A stretch of DNA of 64,000 nucleotides from Coix lacryma-jobi var. lacryma-jobi (GCA_009763385.1 CM019823.1:40048444-40112443), one strand, 5' to 3'; positions 35,701 through 47,438 are shown, counted from the stretch's first letter. The notes: generated by a model not told the origin, from the sequence alone. Numbers and translations are program-made.

Positions 35701-36477
35701 CGTGACGGGATCTGCACGACTCATGGGTAACGATGTGCAACCTCTGCAGAGTGTAAAACTGATATATCAGCCGTGCTCACGGTCACGAGCGGCTTGGACT
35801 TCTTTGAGATTAGTTGGTTACTGATCGGTTTTGGGTTCGGGTCATCTGATGGACTTTAGGTGTGGTTGCCTGATGGACTTCAGGTGTTGGTTGCTCGGTG
35901 TGACTCCGAGTGTGGTTTGCTCGGTGCGACTCCGAGTGTTGATACTTTTCTACAGAGTCTGTCTATAACCTAGTAAATAGGTGCATAGGATTAATAGGAT
36001 TAATAGGGTGTGTCGCTTTAGGCGCTTGAGTCAAACAAAGTCAGCCTACCTTTGATATAAGCCTCATAAGCATATATTTCCTACACTTGCGGAGTACATT
36101 TCGATGTACTCACCCTTCCTCTTTGTCCCTCTGCTACCCCACCCAGACGCTGGAGACTACACGTACGAGGAGCAGGAGTATCCAGAAGACGGAGGCTACG
36201 ACCCTGACGACCTGTACTAGGATGGCGCTACCCCCGGTCGACCTTCCTGTGGAGATGGAGTCCAGACTTCCGCAACTACTTCAGAGTCTTCACTAGAGTT
36301 AGATGTCGAGAGAGTCTGTACTTTTCTTTCAGACCCGAGGGTCATTTATGTAATAATGTTCGATATATTAATAAAGCATTGTTTTGATATTTACTATGAT
36401 GTGGATATATGTATGAAAATTGATCCTGGCATACATATATTGTGCTCCAATTTTGTTCTTAAAATTGGGGTATCACA
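32770..36477 (+). repeat. 3' LTR of element C
   Basis: 3,708 bp, pair of 24047-27754. It carries the second copy of the mini-ORF (34975-35056 and 36147-36220) with the same splice-like borders. The TSD ATTAC follows. Confidence 0.96.
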
Positions 36478-36482
36478 ATTAC

Positions 36483-38147
36483 TCATTTTACCGAATTCCA
36501 GATTCGACATATACCAAAGCATGAAAATCATAAAGCCAACATGTTAGCTCAGCAAGCATCTGGCTATAATGTTAGTAAACGCAATTTTCACATAAAGCCG
36601 ATGCAACAGTGTGCAGAAGTATTGTCAGTTCCTTTGACCGACCAGCTTGTTTTAGAATCAGTTCGGCCACTTTACCTTGGAGACCAGGTACATGTTAAGC
36701 ATACTTGGGAAAATGCTATGGCCGACCAGGTTGTTTGTGAATCAAATCAGTTAATCTATCCAATTGACCTGGTCGATCTTGGAAAGATTAATTTGTCTGA
36801 AGGGACTCTAAATCGGTCCGAAGTGAGTGGAGCTGATTTAGAAGATTGAAGAACTCCCCTGCTTAAATATCTTAATGACCTGAGTATCAAGGTAGATCAA
36901 AGTGTTCGGCGAAGTGCATTTAAATATGTGCTACACAATGATGAGCTTTACCGAAGGACTGCCGAAGACTTGTTACTTAAGTGTTTGGGATCTGATCAAG
37001 CAAAGGTGGCTATGGGAGAAGTTCATGAAGGTATTTGTGGTACACATCAATCGGCACCAAAGATGAAGTGGCTATTACGAAGAGCTGGGTTTTATTGGCT
37101 CACAATGATAGCCGATTGTTTTCGTTACTACAAAGGATGCGAAGAATGTCAGCGGTTTGGAAACATACAACTTGCATCTGCTGCTATGCTTCATCCTATC
37201 ATCAAATCGTGGCCTTTTTGTGGTTGGGGGCTAGACTTCATTGGCCAAATTCATCCCCCATCTTCAAAGGGACATCATTTTGTTCTGGTCACTACAGATT
37301 ACTTCACTAAATGGGCTGAAGCGGTGCCTTTGAAGAATATGACACATAAGGAGGTAATTGAGTTTATCACTGAACATATTATACATAGATTCGGCATACC
37401 TCAGACGTTAACCACAGATCAAGGAACGTCTTTTATTTCTAAAGAAGTGCGAGATTTTGCCGAATTATACAAAATAAAGATGCTCAATTCATCTCCGTAC
37501 TATGCTCAAGCTAACGGCCAAGCTGAGTCTAGTAACAAGACTTTGATCAAGCTTATCAAGAAGAAGATTGAGGACAACCCGAGGAGGTGGCATGAAGTTT
37601 TGTCTGAGGCTTTATGGGCTCATCGTGTGTCAAGGCATGGTGCTACAAAAGTCACTCCTTTTGAGCTGGTATATGGGCAATGTTGACTGTCGAGGTAAAT
37701 CTGGGTGCATATAGACTAGCTAAACAGAATGATTTATCTGTTGTTATGTATCATGATGCCATGATAGACAACATTGATGACGTGACTGATAAGAGGTTAA
37801 AGGCTCTTAAGGAGATAGAGAAAGACAAAGCCCGGGTTGCCAGAGTTTACAACAAGAAGGTAAGAAGCAAATCGTTCTAAGTGGGAGAATTAGTATGGAA
37901 GACTATATTACCGCTTGGATCGAAGAGCAATAAGTTTGGCAAGTAGTCGCCGAGTTGGGAAGGTCCTTATAAAGTGATCAAAGTGATATTTGGAAATGCA
38001 TATATGCTAGAGACGTTGCAAGGTGGAAGTCTCCCAAGAGCAATAAACGGGAGGTATTTGAAAAAATACTTTCCAAGTGTTTGGCAAGAAGCCGGAGTGC
38101 CTTTCAAGCAATGGCCGATACATGTATCGCCCTTAGAACAAAAATAG
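36483..38147 (+). pseudogene. pol: Archaeal RNase H end and integrase of element A
   Basis: After C the frame resumes with the end of the archaeal-type RNase H (FQIRHIPKHENHKANMLAQQ). A divergent linker and a TGA (36847-36849) follow. Integrase has an HHCC zinc finger (HEGICGTHQSAPKMKW...CEECQRFG) and the D,D,E core: GLDFIGQIHPP, TTDQGTSFIS and GQAESSNKTLI. The frame shifts near 37680. The C-terminal GPY/F-like part (WEGPYKVIKV, GRYLKKYFPSVW) has stops near 37878 and 37945 and ends about 38147. No chromodomain is seen, as expected for Tat. Catalytic residues remain, but the protein is broken. Confidence 0.9.
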
Positions 38148-38236
38148 TCAGAAAGTTTATCCTTAATTATCGAATAGCCGATGAGTTGGACATCGTTGTT
38201 GTTCGGTTTGTTTTTAGGTTTTGCTAAAGATCACCT

Positions 38237-38249
38237 AAAAACAGGGGGG
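38237..38249 (+). promoter_or_regulatory. Polypurine tract of A
   Basis: AAAAACAGGGGGG, 4 bases before the 3' LTR. Confidence 0.8.
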
Positions 38250-38253
38250 CATA

Positions 38254-39039
38254 TGTTGACACTCAAAAGTGTCACAGGTAAAAGTAAATTTAGAAGAAGT
38301 ATTCGGCCTGTAATATTAGGGTCGAATTTGTCTTCTATTATTTCGTATTTGATTAATCGGATGTTCTAAGTCAAATGGGCCTGATCATTTTGGACTTCTG
38401 ACCAGTCAATGTTTGTGTCCGACCAGGTGACGCTGGTCGGAGGCCTTATAGATATGATGAAGGCTAAGTCCGGCGACAATTCATTAATCAGTATGAGCTA
38501 ATAAAGCCCATTAAGGCTGATTTAGATCAATCTGGTCGATCTAAGGATCAGCGAGATTAGGGTTACCTTGTTGCGTCCGGATTGGATTCTATATTGATAG
38601 AGTCTGGATAGGAAACTTGGAGATCGTATCTGAAGATGTTTTCTATTGGGATAAGACCAACCCCCTCTATATATATGAGAGGATCATGGCCGATTGAAGC
38701 ATCCAACATCAATCGATCAAAATCAATCTACTATCCCTTTTACCCCTTTTTCCCCTCTACTCTGTTGTTCGGCGCGTCTCCCGACGAGGCTCGACGGCGT
38801 TCTAGGCGGCCTTGTTGGTCCTAGAACAACCTCTACGTGCTTCTCCCCGACGGGTCTTCTCGGGAGGAGCTCTAGAGTTATCAACACAGGAGCTCGAAAC
38901 CCTAGATTGACCTAAACCGGTCTCCAGATCGGTTTGTCGTCGGTTTAGCCATGGTCCCTGTTGTCTCAGGTTAAACCGCAACCTCTCCGGGCATGTTAGC
39001 CCTGCTGGTGTTTGATTTGGATCACTTCCGACGTCAACA
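38254..39039 (+). repeat. 3' LTR of element A
   Basis: 786 bp, TGTTGACA...TGTCAACA, pair of 1255-2039, followed by the TSD CTAAT (39040-39044). One block (about 38760-38785) differs from the 5' LTR more than its surroundings. Confidence 0.95.
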
Positions 39040-39044
39040 CTAAT

Positions 39045-42000
39045 GTTTCACTAGTTTAGTGCCTGTGCTAACGCTACGACTTTATTTAAGTAATGTGCGG
39101 CCATCACTTGGTGTTCCTATTTTTGCGTCCAGAAGCCTCCCGTCGTGCGCCGCGATCAAGAGTCGACGAGCGTTGCAAATGTTAGTCAACGTGCGTCTTG
39201 TTCAAGAGGAGGTTGCGGCCAACCTCAGGCACAAGAGGATAGTTCATGCGTGCACACCAAACAATCAGTTAATATTGTTTAATTAATTCTTAGAGGCTAA
39301 CAAAATATATAAATAATAGTTAAAATTTAAAAAAGGGGTTCACATTTTATCTGAAAATATTACCTTGTATTTCTCATCCCACGGTATCTTTCTAGAGCTG
39401 GTGTGGTACTACTCCAACATTATTGATATCATACGGGTACAACATACCAAAGAGTATAAATCAACGATACAAACATGAATATTAGTAGTGTCAGTTAAAC
39501 AGAAACGAAGCAAATCAAAATTATAAAACATTAAGGTTAAGAAACTATTCAGACAAAAATCTTAGGACTTGTAGAAGCTCGGTTAACAAATAGATTAGAT
39601 GAAAAAAAAATAGTACCAGAAGAGGAGGACGGTGGGAGTCATCATCTTGGCCGCTTCACGTGCAGGCGCTAGGGTCCTCCTCCTTCCCCTATTGGATGTC
39701 CATGGTCCTCCTTCTCCTTTCGCTGTTGGACCACGTGCAGGCGCCAGGGGAGCTTTGTGCGGCGGAGACAGCAGCGACACGGTGGCGACCGAGTGCGCGG
39801 GAAGCTTCGTGCACGCGAAGACGACTACGACTGAGGCCTCGTGTGCTGGATGGCGGCGGTTAGCGGCACAACGGCGATCAGCGACACAACGTCGATCAAC
39901 AACACGATGGCGGCCAAAGCCTCGTGTATTGCACGACGGTGATCGACAGCATGACGGCGATCAGTGACATGACGATGATCAGCAGCACAACGGTGGCTAA
40001 GGCCTCATACGTTGGACGACGGCGGCTGAGGCCACCTATGTGCTAGCGACAAGACGGCATCCTGCGGCACGATAGTGGCCGATCACACCGATCAGCAGTA
40101 CGACACTCAACGATGTTGAGCCTTGTTTTTTTTCTTTTTTCCTTCGGTGATTTGTTTCTTCCTAGACAACCATGAGTGCGGTATTTTTTCGGTGATTTGC
40201 TTCTTCGTTGATTCCGGGTGCGGTGATTCTATTCCGGTGTTTCTTTAGAGAGTTTGACAGATGATGAGGGATATCCTATACAACTATTTTGGTGCGCGTG
40301 ATATATGAAACTAATACACATAGGACTCTTTGTAACGGCCTTGTGGGGGCTCGCGTGGAGGCTCACATGGCGGCAACGATCGGAGGAGTGCGCGTGAAGG
40401 CTCGCGTGCGTCGACGACGTGCTTGTGGAGGCTCTGTGCGTTGACGCAGATGGCAGCGTGCACGCGGAGGCTCGCGTGCATGGTGCCGACGACCGACGGA
40501 GTGCGCGTGGGGCTCGCGTGTGTCGACACAGACGATGACCTCGGTGCACGGGGAGTTGGCTCGCGTACATTGCGCTGAGTGTTTTAGTCGTGTGCATGAG
40601 TCTCACCTATGTTCTTGGAGTCGGACGACGGCTTCAAATCATGAACGGCGATTGGCTGGCGCCGCCTTCATCCGTGGAGTCGGATGACGGTCTCGGATCA
40701 CTGACAGCGACCTCGCAGCTGCGAACACATATAGCAATATTTTTTCATGATATTACCTGATTAGTGTTTTTTTGCAATATTCTCTCACCTGCCACGCTCT
40801 TGTTTCACGGACGGCAATAATTTTTCTCAATCATGATTAGCACACATATATTTTTTTCGTAATATTTTATCTCCTTCCATGCGCTTATTTTATGGACGGC
40901 AACATTTTTTGAGGATGTCAAGTGATTATCATTGATTTTTTTTGGTAATATTTTATCTCAACGATCTCACGATGCGTTTGTTTTTTTGGAATTGTTTTCC
41001 TCCAACGCTTGGCCCTTGGCTTGGTTTTTGGGCAATATTCTATTTCCCACGAATTCTTTTCTCTCCTTGTGTGGAGGAGGAGGATATATACCATACACTT
41101 AATTTGGTCCATTGGATGTGAGTGAGTAAAGAGAGAGAATGTTAGGCAATAAATCTGGATGGTCCATTATTATAAAGTTGGATTTCTGGGTAGGCACACG
41201 TACGCATCTGTACACATGCAAAAAAGAGATCGAGTGACTCGTCTCCAGAGGCACAATTTTTCAATAAATACATAATATGCACAAGATATTCAATTTAATT
41301 TGTGGAAAAAAGTTAGTAGCAATTAATAGGACCAAAATATAAAGTAAAATATTCCGTTAGAGATATGAACTGCAGCAAGAGCCACGACAACTTAAGTTCA
41401 AGGTTTCAATTAAATGCATACTAAGACACATTAATTTCCATATAGAAGGAGAAAAAAACCTACAGATATGGCACTATTCACTTGAACTTATATTCACTTG
41501 AACTTATTCACGGTTGATTTTGATTGTTTCAATATTGTTATGTAAGAGAGAATAAGCTATTGTATGACCAATAGTTCAAACGAACATAACCATAGATGAA
41601 AAAACAAACATATGAAATACTATTTGCGCTCACGAAAACATGTTGTTTATGACAAGATCTTATCATACCACATAAACTAAAACACATCAATAGCTTCTGA
41701 TTTTATTTTTTTTTTTGAGAGAACACATATTATTAAGGGAGAGACCGTAAATGGGCCTCGTTCTAGCTCAGCTCATTTGGCCCGGGCCTGGAGCAGTATA
41801 CATATGGACCGGCCCATTTTGTCGCCCTCCTGTCATTTTCACTTGCTTCGACTTTGGGCTCGCATGCTATTCGAACAAGTCATGATGCCTATCTGATCCA
41901 CTGATCTCCGAATCGTTTGACTGGCTCCATCGCTTAAACTATAAACCAATTTTAATCCATACAAATCATTCATAAAAAAAATATTTTTCTTTTGTAATAA

Positions 42001-43346
42001 ATTAGTCATACAAATAACCAAATAAACAGAGCCATATATCCAGAAGTAACTCATACGTTTGCAGCTTGCCATTTCCACCAGTTTCTTCTTCTAGAAAACA
42101 TGATACTACTGATCTGTGGAGACTGGAGAGTGTACTGTAGTATGTAGTCAGGGTTATTACTTCCAGAGCTCTTTTTGTCTCGTGTGTATTATTTCAAAGT
42201 CCACAGGTGTGTGTCAGCAGCCTGCGGAACTAACATGTTATTAGAACCCTGTGATTTGTGATGAACCGAGGTGGGGTTACTTGTTCCGGCCGTTGAGACG
42301 AAAGCTGAAGCCGTCCCTGCAGTGTCGATTAACTTTTGAACGCGGCAAAGGATCGGGAAAGCGTCTGGATTCTAGAGGCTATGACTATGGGGAGCCAATT
42401 AAGCAATGAGGTAATAGTAAATGCTAGCTCGTCTCGATCTAGAACTCATGGTGGATGAACGCGCGCAGGATCGGAGCTCCTTCTGTTCTGAACCAATAAA
42501 TTAAAAAGGCCACTTTCATCAGATACAAATAATTTCACACTAGTCATCTGAAAGTTGGTGTTTTTCATTAGCTTATTAGGGCATGTCTGAAATTTGGATC
42601 AGTTAGAGCCGCCTTTAATTTATACGACTTTTTAAATTTCTAGTTGATCCATAAATAAATAATAGCCTGTGTGATCTGTGAACTGGCTTTTGGTACCGAT
42701 TTGTAGTAGCCCGCCCCTGATTGCAACAATTCGACGATCCATCTGCATGCGCCTAGCTTTTAACAACTTGTCCATCCATCCATTGCGAAAAGGCCAAGAT
42801 TTGTGCAAATATATATTCCGCGTCGTCCTCCAGGCAGGCAACATGTGTTGGCGGCGTTCGAGTGCTTGCACTATCCGAGTACATACAGCAGGTGCAGACT
42901 GTTGCTGGAGCGTGACGATAGGCCCGCTTTCTGCTGTTCTGTTGTTGAGGTTAGGCCAGTCACCAGTGATGTCCAACAGTACGTACTAGTACAGAAAACG
43001 TTTCAGACCTGTGCTGTGCCTCTCTCTAATTTTTTATAAGACGGTTTGTTAAGAGCTCGCTGCTCGGCGCCTTTCTCCTCGGAACGGGGGGCACGCATCG
43101 CCTACATTCTGTACGTCTGTCTTGTTGTCCCGAACAAGGAAAGGTTAGTGGAGGAGGAGGCCCAACACAACACCTCAGCTTCCGTACCGTACGCCTCCAA
43201 CTTTCCATACAAGAAGAGAAGAGAGACGACAGGCCACGCAACGCAACGCAGGCAGTGCGAGCCCTGCTCTGCTGGCACGAGCAAGAGACAGCAGCACCCA
43301 CAGCGGAAGTGAGCTAGCTAGCTAGGGCCGCTCATCACTCATCAGC
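39045..43346. other. Intergenic stretch, no gene recognised
   Basis: Positions 39640-40110 and 40320-40560 are GC-rich with loosely repeated words (GGCGATCAGCGACA-like and GGAGGCTCGCGTG-like) and open frames with no recognisable domain. About 40700-42100 is AT-rich, with a poly-T run at about 41705-41716. About 42100-43320 has short frames on both strands that resemble nothing I know. It may contain old transposon debris. Confidence 0.5.
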
Positions 43347-43349
43347 TCA

Positions 43350-43695
43350 GGCACTGTTTGGATCCCAGGGCTAGAGCTAGTTTGAGCTATTTAGAGCTCA
43401 ACTAGTCCTAAAGTACCCAAACATAAGGGCTAGTTTGAGCTAGTTGCATCTAACTCATCCAAAAAAACTATCCCCACCAAGAGGTGATTATCTGGGCTAG
43501 TTCTAGTTGGGACCACTACAAAAGTGATTTCTCTCTCTATCTTCATCCTACCAAATGATTGAAAAAGTACATTTATTATCAATCTAACTCTTTCATCCAA
43601 ACACCACAAGAGCTAGAGTTAGTTCAAGGTTAGTTTAGAGTTAGAAAATAGCTCTAGCTCTAGCTCTAGCTGAGTTAAAGGATCCAAGCAGGGCC
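43350..43695. mobile_element. Tourist-like MITE (PIF/Harbinger type), 346 bp
   Basis: The terminal inverted repeats GGCACTGTTTGGATCC and GGCCCTGCTTGGATCC match at 14 of 16 positions. The 3-bp TSD is TCA (43347-43349 and 43696-43698), of the TNA form typical of the superfamily. The interior is rich in CTAGCTCTAG-like words and has no ORF. Confidence 0.85.
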
Positions 43696-43698
43696 TCA

Positions 43699-44701
43699 GG
43701 TTGGGTGGGCAACCGGCGGACACGGACGCGCATCATCATCCACGGGCACGCTCACCTCCCCGCCTTTTGCAGTGCATGCCAATGCAATTGCATACGTACG
43801 TACAGTACAGCAGAAGGCTCGCAACTTTTTTTCGTTCCATCCGACCCGCCGGCCGTCACCTGCTGAGAAAGAGGGAATCGCTAGAGACGAGACGACGAGA
43901 CCGTGTGGTCGTGTGGTGTGGAGCAAGGAGCATGCAAGAGCAATCGATCCGTCGTGCCCCGCTTTCCGTCGGAAAAGAGCCGAAAGGAGGTGAAGGCCAC
44001 CTCGTTCTTGCTCCCCACGAGGCGAGGACCCAAAAGGCCAAAAGCCCCCCGTGCGTGCCCCACAGCGGCCCTGCTCTTCTTCGGTTCGTTCCAATCCAAC
44101 GCATCGGCGGTTCGGCAGTCGCCACGGCCGCGCGGCAGCCGGCAGGGAAGGTTGACGATATGGCCAGCATTTTGATGGCGCATGGTGCCTTTCTTTTTCC
44201 CCACATCTGCCCCGCCTTTGCCCCCACTCGCCGTTATCATCATATTCGTGTGTTGCTGCTGCTTCAGTTCAAACAGTGGCAAACCATTATCAGTACAGTA
44301 CCCCCAGAGGCATCCCGCGCGCGTATTGGTGTGTAACTGCGAAAATACTACAACTGACGACGCCATTGCATCATGAATGGTCTCGTGTCAATGGGGGGCC
44401 TTCAATTTCTGAGCCCAAACTGTCTCCAGTTTGCAAGGAATTTTGTACATTATCGTAGCAATAAGTTATTTTTTTTTATGTTGTTATTGTGTACAATCAG
44501 GGACGGGGCTGGCAGGGCCGCCACGTTCCCTTAGCCCCTCCGTAAATTTTTAGTCACGAGACAAAGTTGATAACAGTTGAGGTGAAAGATGATGTCACAA
44601 AAAGAGGATTTAGGTTTTAATTTTGCTAAAATTGTTTGAACTAGTCCCCCTAAACTTTTATCTTAAATCTATCACTATATAGACCTTTGTCTACAAATAT
44701 G
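43699..44701. other. Stretch with overlapping unsupported frames
   Basis: Open frames of up to 211 codons (plus, 43701-44336) and 161 codons (minus) overlap across the same GC-rich DNA. Neither shows a domain, a promoter or a codon bias distinguishing it. A CAGGGACGGGGC word near 44499 resembles the end of a hAT-type element, but no partner end was found. Confidence 0.4.
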
Positions 44702-44703
44702 TA

Positions 44704-44962
44704 CTCCCTCCGTATTGGTAATAGATGATGTTTTGGACATCGACACGGTCTCCAAAGTACAACTTTGACTCACTTTATACTAAAAAATATTTATCAAAAA
44801 GTGATATGTATATATTTTTATGAAAGTATTTTTCAATACAAATCTATTTATATGATTTTTATATTTTCAAACTCAACAACTTAAAAGTTATTCATGATTT
44901 ATATTCCCAATGTTTGACCAAAATCATGTCCAAAACATCATCTATTACAAATACGGAGGGAG
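44704..44962. mobile_element. Stowaway MITE (Tc1/Mariner type), 259 bp
   Basis: Ends CTCCCTCCGTATTGGTAATA and TATTACAAATACGGAGGGAG form an inverted repeat. The TSD is TA on both sides (44702-44703, 44963-44964). AT-rich interior, non-coding. Confidence 0.95.
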
Positions 44963-45154
44963 TACCTTGTAAGATCAAAAGATTTTGTTTCGGCCGGACT
45001 TATTACCACTATGGCTACGACTGATGCTATTCTTTTTTTGTATTTTTTTTAAAGGTATTATACCATGACTGATAAATAGGGTTGATAAGCATTAATAATT
45101 TTAAGCAAACATTGCCCTTGATATACGAGATTCTAAGGCTATGTATTTTATATC

Positions 45155-45238
45155 TAGACCTGAGCATTTTGTGGGCCGGGCCGGAAAAAAGCCTCGTTAT
45201 GTCATGCCCGTGGGCCGGGCTGAAAATGCTCCGGTCTA
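45155..45238. mobile_element. 84-bp hAT-type MITE
   Basis: A perfect 8-bp TSD TTTATATC (45147-45154 and 45239-45246) flanks inverted ends TAGACCTGAGCATTTT and TAGACCGGAGCATTTT (15 of 16). The interior has two GGGCCGGGC words. The 8-bp TSD is the hAT signature. Confidence 0.85.
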
Positions 45239-45400
45239 TTTATATCTATGGGAACAGGTAGTGTAAAAAAGCAGCGGGCCTGCCAAACGTGGGCTTGTGC
45301 AGCGCTAGAGCTCTTTTTGCTCTACGTTATTAAAGTGACCAAACTTACTTGAAAGACAAATGTAATGTAAGCACACAGTGTACTCGTAGGTAAAAAAAAC

Positions 45401-45550
45401 ATTCTTACTCCAACAAGTCCCTATTCCTACTTGCTATTCTTATAAATTTGGTAAAAACATAAATATTCTTACTCCAACAACTCTCTATTCCTACTTGCTA
45501 TTCTTATAAATTTGGTAAAAACATAAATATTCTTCTCCAACAACTCCCTA
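45401..45550. repeat. 64-bp tandem repeat, about 2.3 copies
   Basis: Copies start ATTCTTACTCCAACAA at 45401 and 45465 and the third, shorter, at 45529, with unit length 64. About 200 bp further right (near 45775) an inverted related word AATTGTTGGAGAG occurs, so the block may be one arm of a MITE. Confidence 0.75.
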
Positions 45551-47346
45551 AATGAACTTGCTATCTTTTCCAACTTCCTCTTCCTCTTCCTCTGTGCCGC
45601 ACGCGTAAATTTCCGCGCGCGGGTGAGGTTGCTATCCCGTGATTTCACCGTGGCCGGCTCGCGCGCGCTGTTGCCCCACCTCTCCTAACGCAAAATCTTT
45701 TCCACTACTCTCCCACGGCAACGCAGATCGGCCTAGGTGGACCTAGTTTTTTTATTTTAGCAAGTTGGAATAGCAAATTGTTGGAGAGAGATCTTTTTTT
45801 TACTTGTCAAATGAATTAGCAAGTTGCTAAAACTCATGATATACCAAGTTATTTTTTCCAACTTGTTGAAGATGGTACGGAGCAGCGCGAACTGTGAGCT
45901 GTGATGTGGCTATGCCGTCCTGCATGCGTGTGTGATTTGTCCGCTAGTAACTCGATCAAATGATTGGAAGATAAGAGGCCAAAGTGGATTGACGGCTCCA
46001 GCTTTATTAGTCCTATAAACAAACCCTCAAATACTAGTACAATTCAAGTCGGATTTGCTGCAGAGCTGAGCAAACATCCACAGGTTGGAGTCAGTTTAAA
46101 GCTGTCCCAAATCTTCGTCGGATTGCTTTTCTTGTCATGACCTAACTAATTAACTGCGAAACTGCAAAGCCATATCGGTCGACAAATGCGCTTCCGAGGA
46201 TGCGTCGTACGCCGTAAACTATTTCATTAGCAGATTCAGGTTCGCATCAGAATCGTCGGGCACGAATTGACCCACGGATGGATTACTTTGTATACAGTGA
46301 GTGCCATGCCGTTTGCCATGTGGTGTGTGGTACAAACTGAGCACCATGATTGTTCCAAATGGCTGCTGCAATGACAGTGATCATTGTGCGAGTATGATTG
46401 CAGTGTGTGGGAGGGATCTCTCGGTAAGCCCACTGGATTCCCTGTAATCTCTGTCGCATAATATATAATGCCACATGTATATACATGTTTTTTTGCTTTG
46501 CTCCGATCCATCCGCATGCAGTGTAATCTCTTGGCATTACCCTAGATGTAGCATAATATTCCTCGTATAGTGATAAAATACATGCAATGGAATATTTTCG
46601 AGGGAATCGTGCAGAATAAGAACCCTGTGGCTGTGGCTGTGGCTGTGGCTGTGGCTGCGGCTGCGGGGGGAAATTTTCTGCATACGCCTTTTTTTTTGGG
46701 TCTATTTTCTTTTGCCCGAGGCTGAACGAAAAGACGAGAGATAGCGGTCAAAACAGCTGAAACTTCTTCGATCCAGGCATCTAGCTTTCTCCACCCAGCC
46801 AGCCAGCCAGTATATCTAAATTAACTTTCAGTAATCAATCACCCTGTGGCGACAGTGGCGTTCTAGAAGGCCACCACGTACGTAATACAGATACTGACAT
46901 GTGGACTAAGAAACGGCCGGGTTGCATTGCTTGGTTATTATCATTATCATCATTATAATACGCGGGTGAGATTGATTGATACGCAGCAGTTCATCAAGAG
47001 GACGTCTTCTTCCCATACCGTTTTCCTTGTCGTTGATATTTTTAGCCGTTAAGATTAGATGTGCATTGTTTTATTATTAAAAAAATTGCAACACGGCTAG
47101 TTAGTTATTATTGTGACTTGCGCAAATACAACTCTTTTGGGATTTTCCACATGTGCTCTACTACTAATAATATGGCAGAACTTTTCAAAGTGGAACACGC
47201 ATTGAGCAGCGCTCATCAGGCGTAAGAAGTTGAAATAGGTAAGTAGAGTAGAATATATGAAGGTCGAAATAAAAATAAATACATCTTACTCTGTGCAATT
47301 CACCCAAAAAGGAAAGAAAGATTTGTGTATTCCTCAGCTTCGTTTC
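45551..47346. other. Intergenic stretch upstream of the 47816 gene
   Basis: No gene recognised. It contains a GTGGCT hexamer microsatellite at about 46624-46661 and short unsupported frames. The proximal part is presumably the distal promoter of the next gene. Confidence 0.5.
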
Positions 47347-47438
47347 TAAGCAACTCCAACGGTTTTTTTACCTTTGTCATATTAATTTGAGAGTTGGCTT
47401 TTGCCAAACAAAAAATACAAAACCGTTGGAGTTGCTTA
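47347..47438. repeat. Fold-back sequence, 92 bp
   Basis: TAAGCAACTCCAACGGTTTT at the left and its exact inverse AAAACCGTTGGAGTTGCTTA at the right pair over 20 bp around a 52-bp loop. No TSD was found. It is a MITE remnant or hairpin, 280 bp upstream of a TATA box. Confidence 0.7.

Larger units (their letters stand above)
24047..36477 (+). mobile_element. Element C: Ty3/gypsy chromovirus, Tekay/Del type, young and nearly intact
   Basis: 12,431 bp with TSD ATTAC (24042-24046 and 36478-36482). Both LTRs are exactly 3,708 bp. The order is LTR, initiator-Met primer site, gag with zinc knuckle, protease, RT, RNase H, integrase with C-terminal chromodomain, polypurine tract, LTR. The chromodomain and very long LTRs indicate Tekay/Del. 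By eye the LTRs differ at well under 1% of sites apart from a patch near 25051-25135 versus 33777-33857. Pol is a single open 1,013-codon frame. Visible lesions are one TAG in gag (28275-28277) and one extra G in a G run (29627-29633). Confidence 0.96.
1255..39039 (+). mobile_element. Element A: Ty3/gypsy Tat-lineage LTR retrotransposon, split by two later insertions
   Basis: Outer element of the nest. The LTRs begin TGTCGACA (5') or TGTTGACA (3') and end TGTCAACA. The element is flanked by the 5-bp TSD CTAAT at 1250-1254 and 39040-39044. The order is LTR, tRNA-Arg-type primer site, gag, linker, protease, RT, RNase H, a second archaeal-type RNase H, integrase, polypurine tract, LTR. The dual RNase H and Arg primer place it in the Tat group (Ogre/Retand relatives) by established lineage criteria. 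Without B (4871-20814 plus one TSD) and C (24047-36477 plus one TSD) it would be roughly 9.4 kb. The coding region has many stops and frameshifts, so it is not autonomous now. By eye the two LTRs differ at roughly 5% of sites, the highest of the three pairs, consistent with it being the oldest. Confidence 0.95.

Noticed and set aside
39632..40010. GC-rich plus-strand frame near 39632-39967
   Set aside because: Composed of imperfect repeated words without a domain, so it is likely low-complexity sequence.
43701..44336. 211-codon plus-strand frame and a 161-codon minus-strand frame
   Set aside because: They overlap each other, have no domain, no promoter evidence and no coding-like repetition. 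Left as unsupported.
44499..44700. Possible hAT-type element starting CAGGGACGGGGC
   Set aside because: No matching opposite end and no 8-bp duplication could be found before the Stowaway element.
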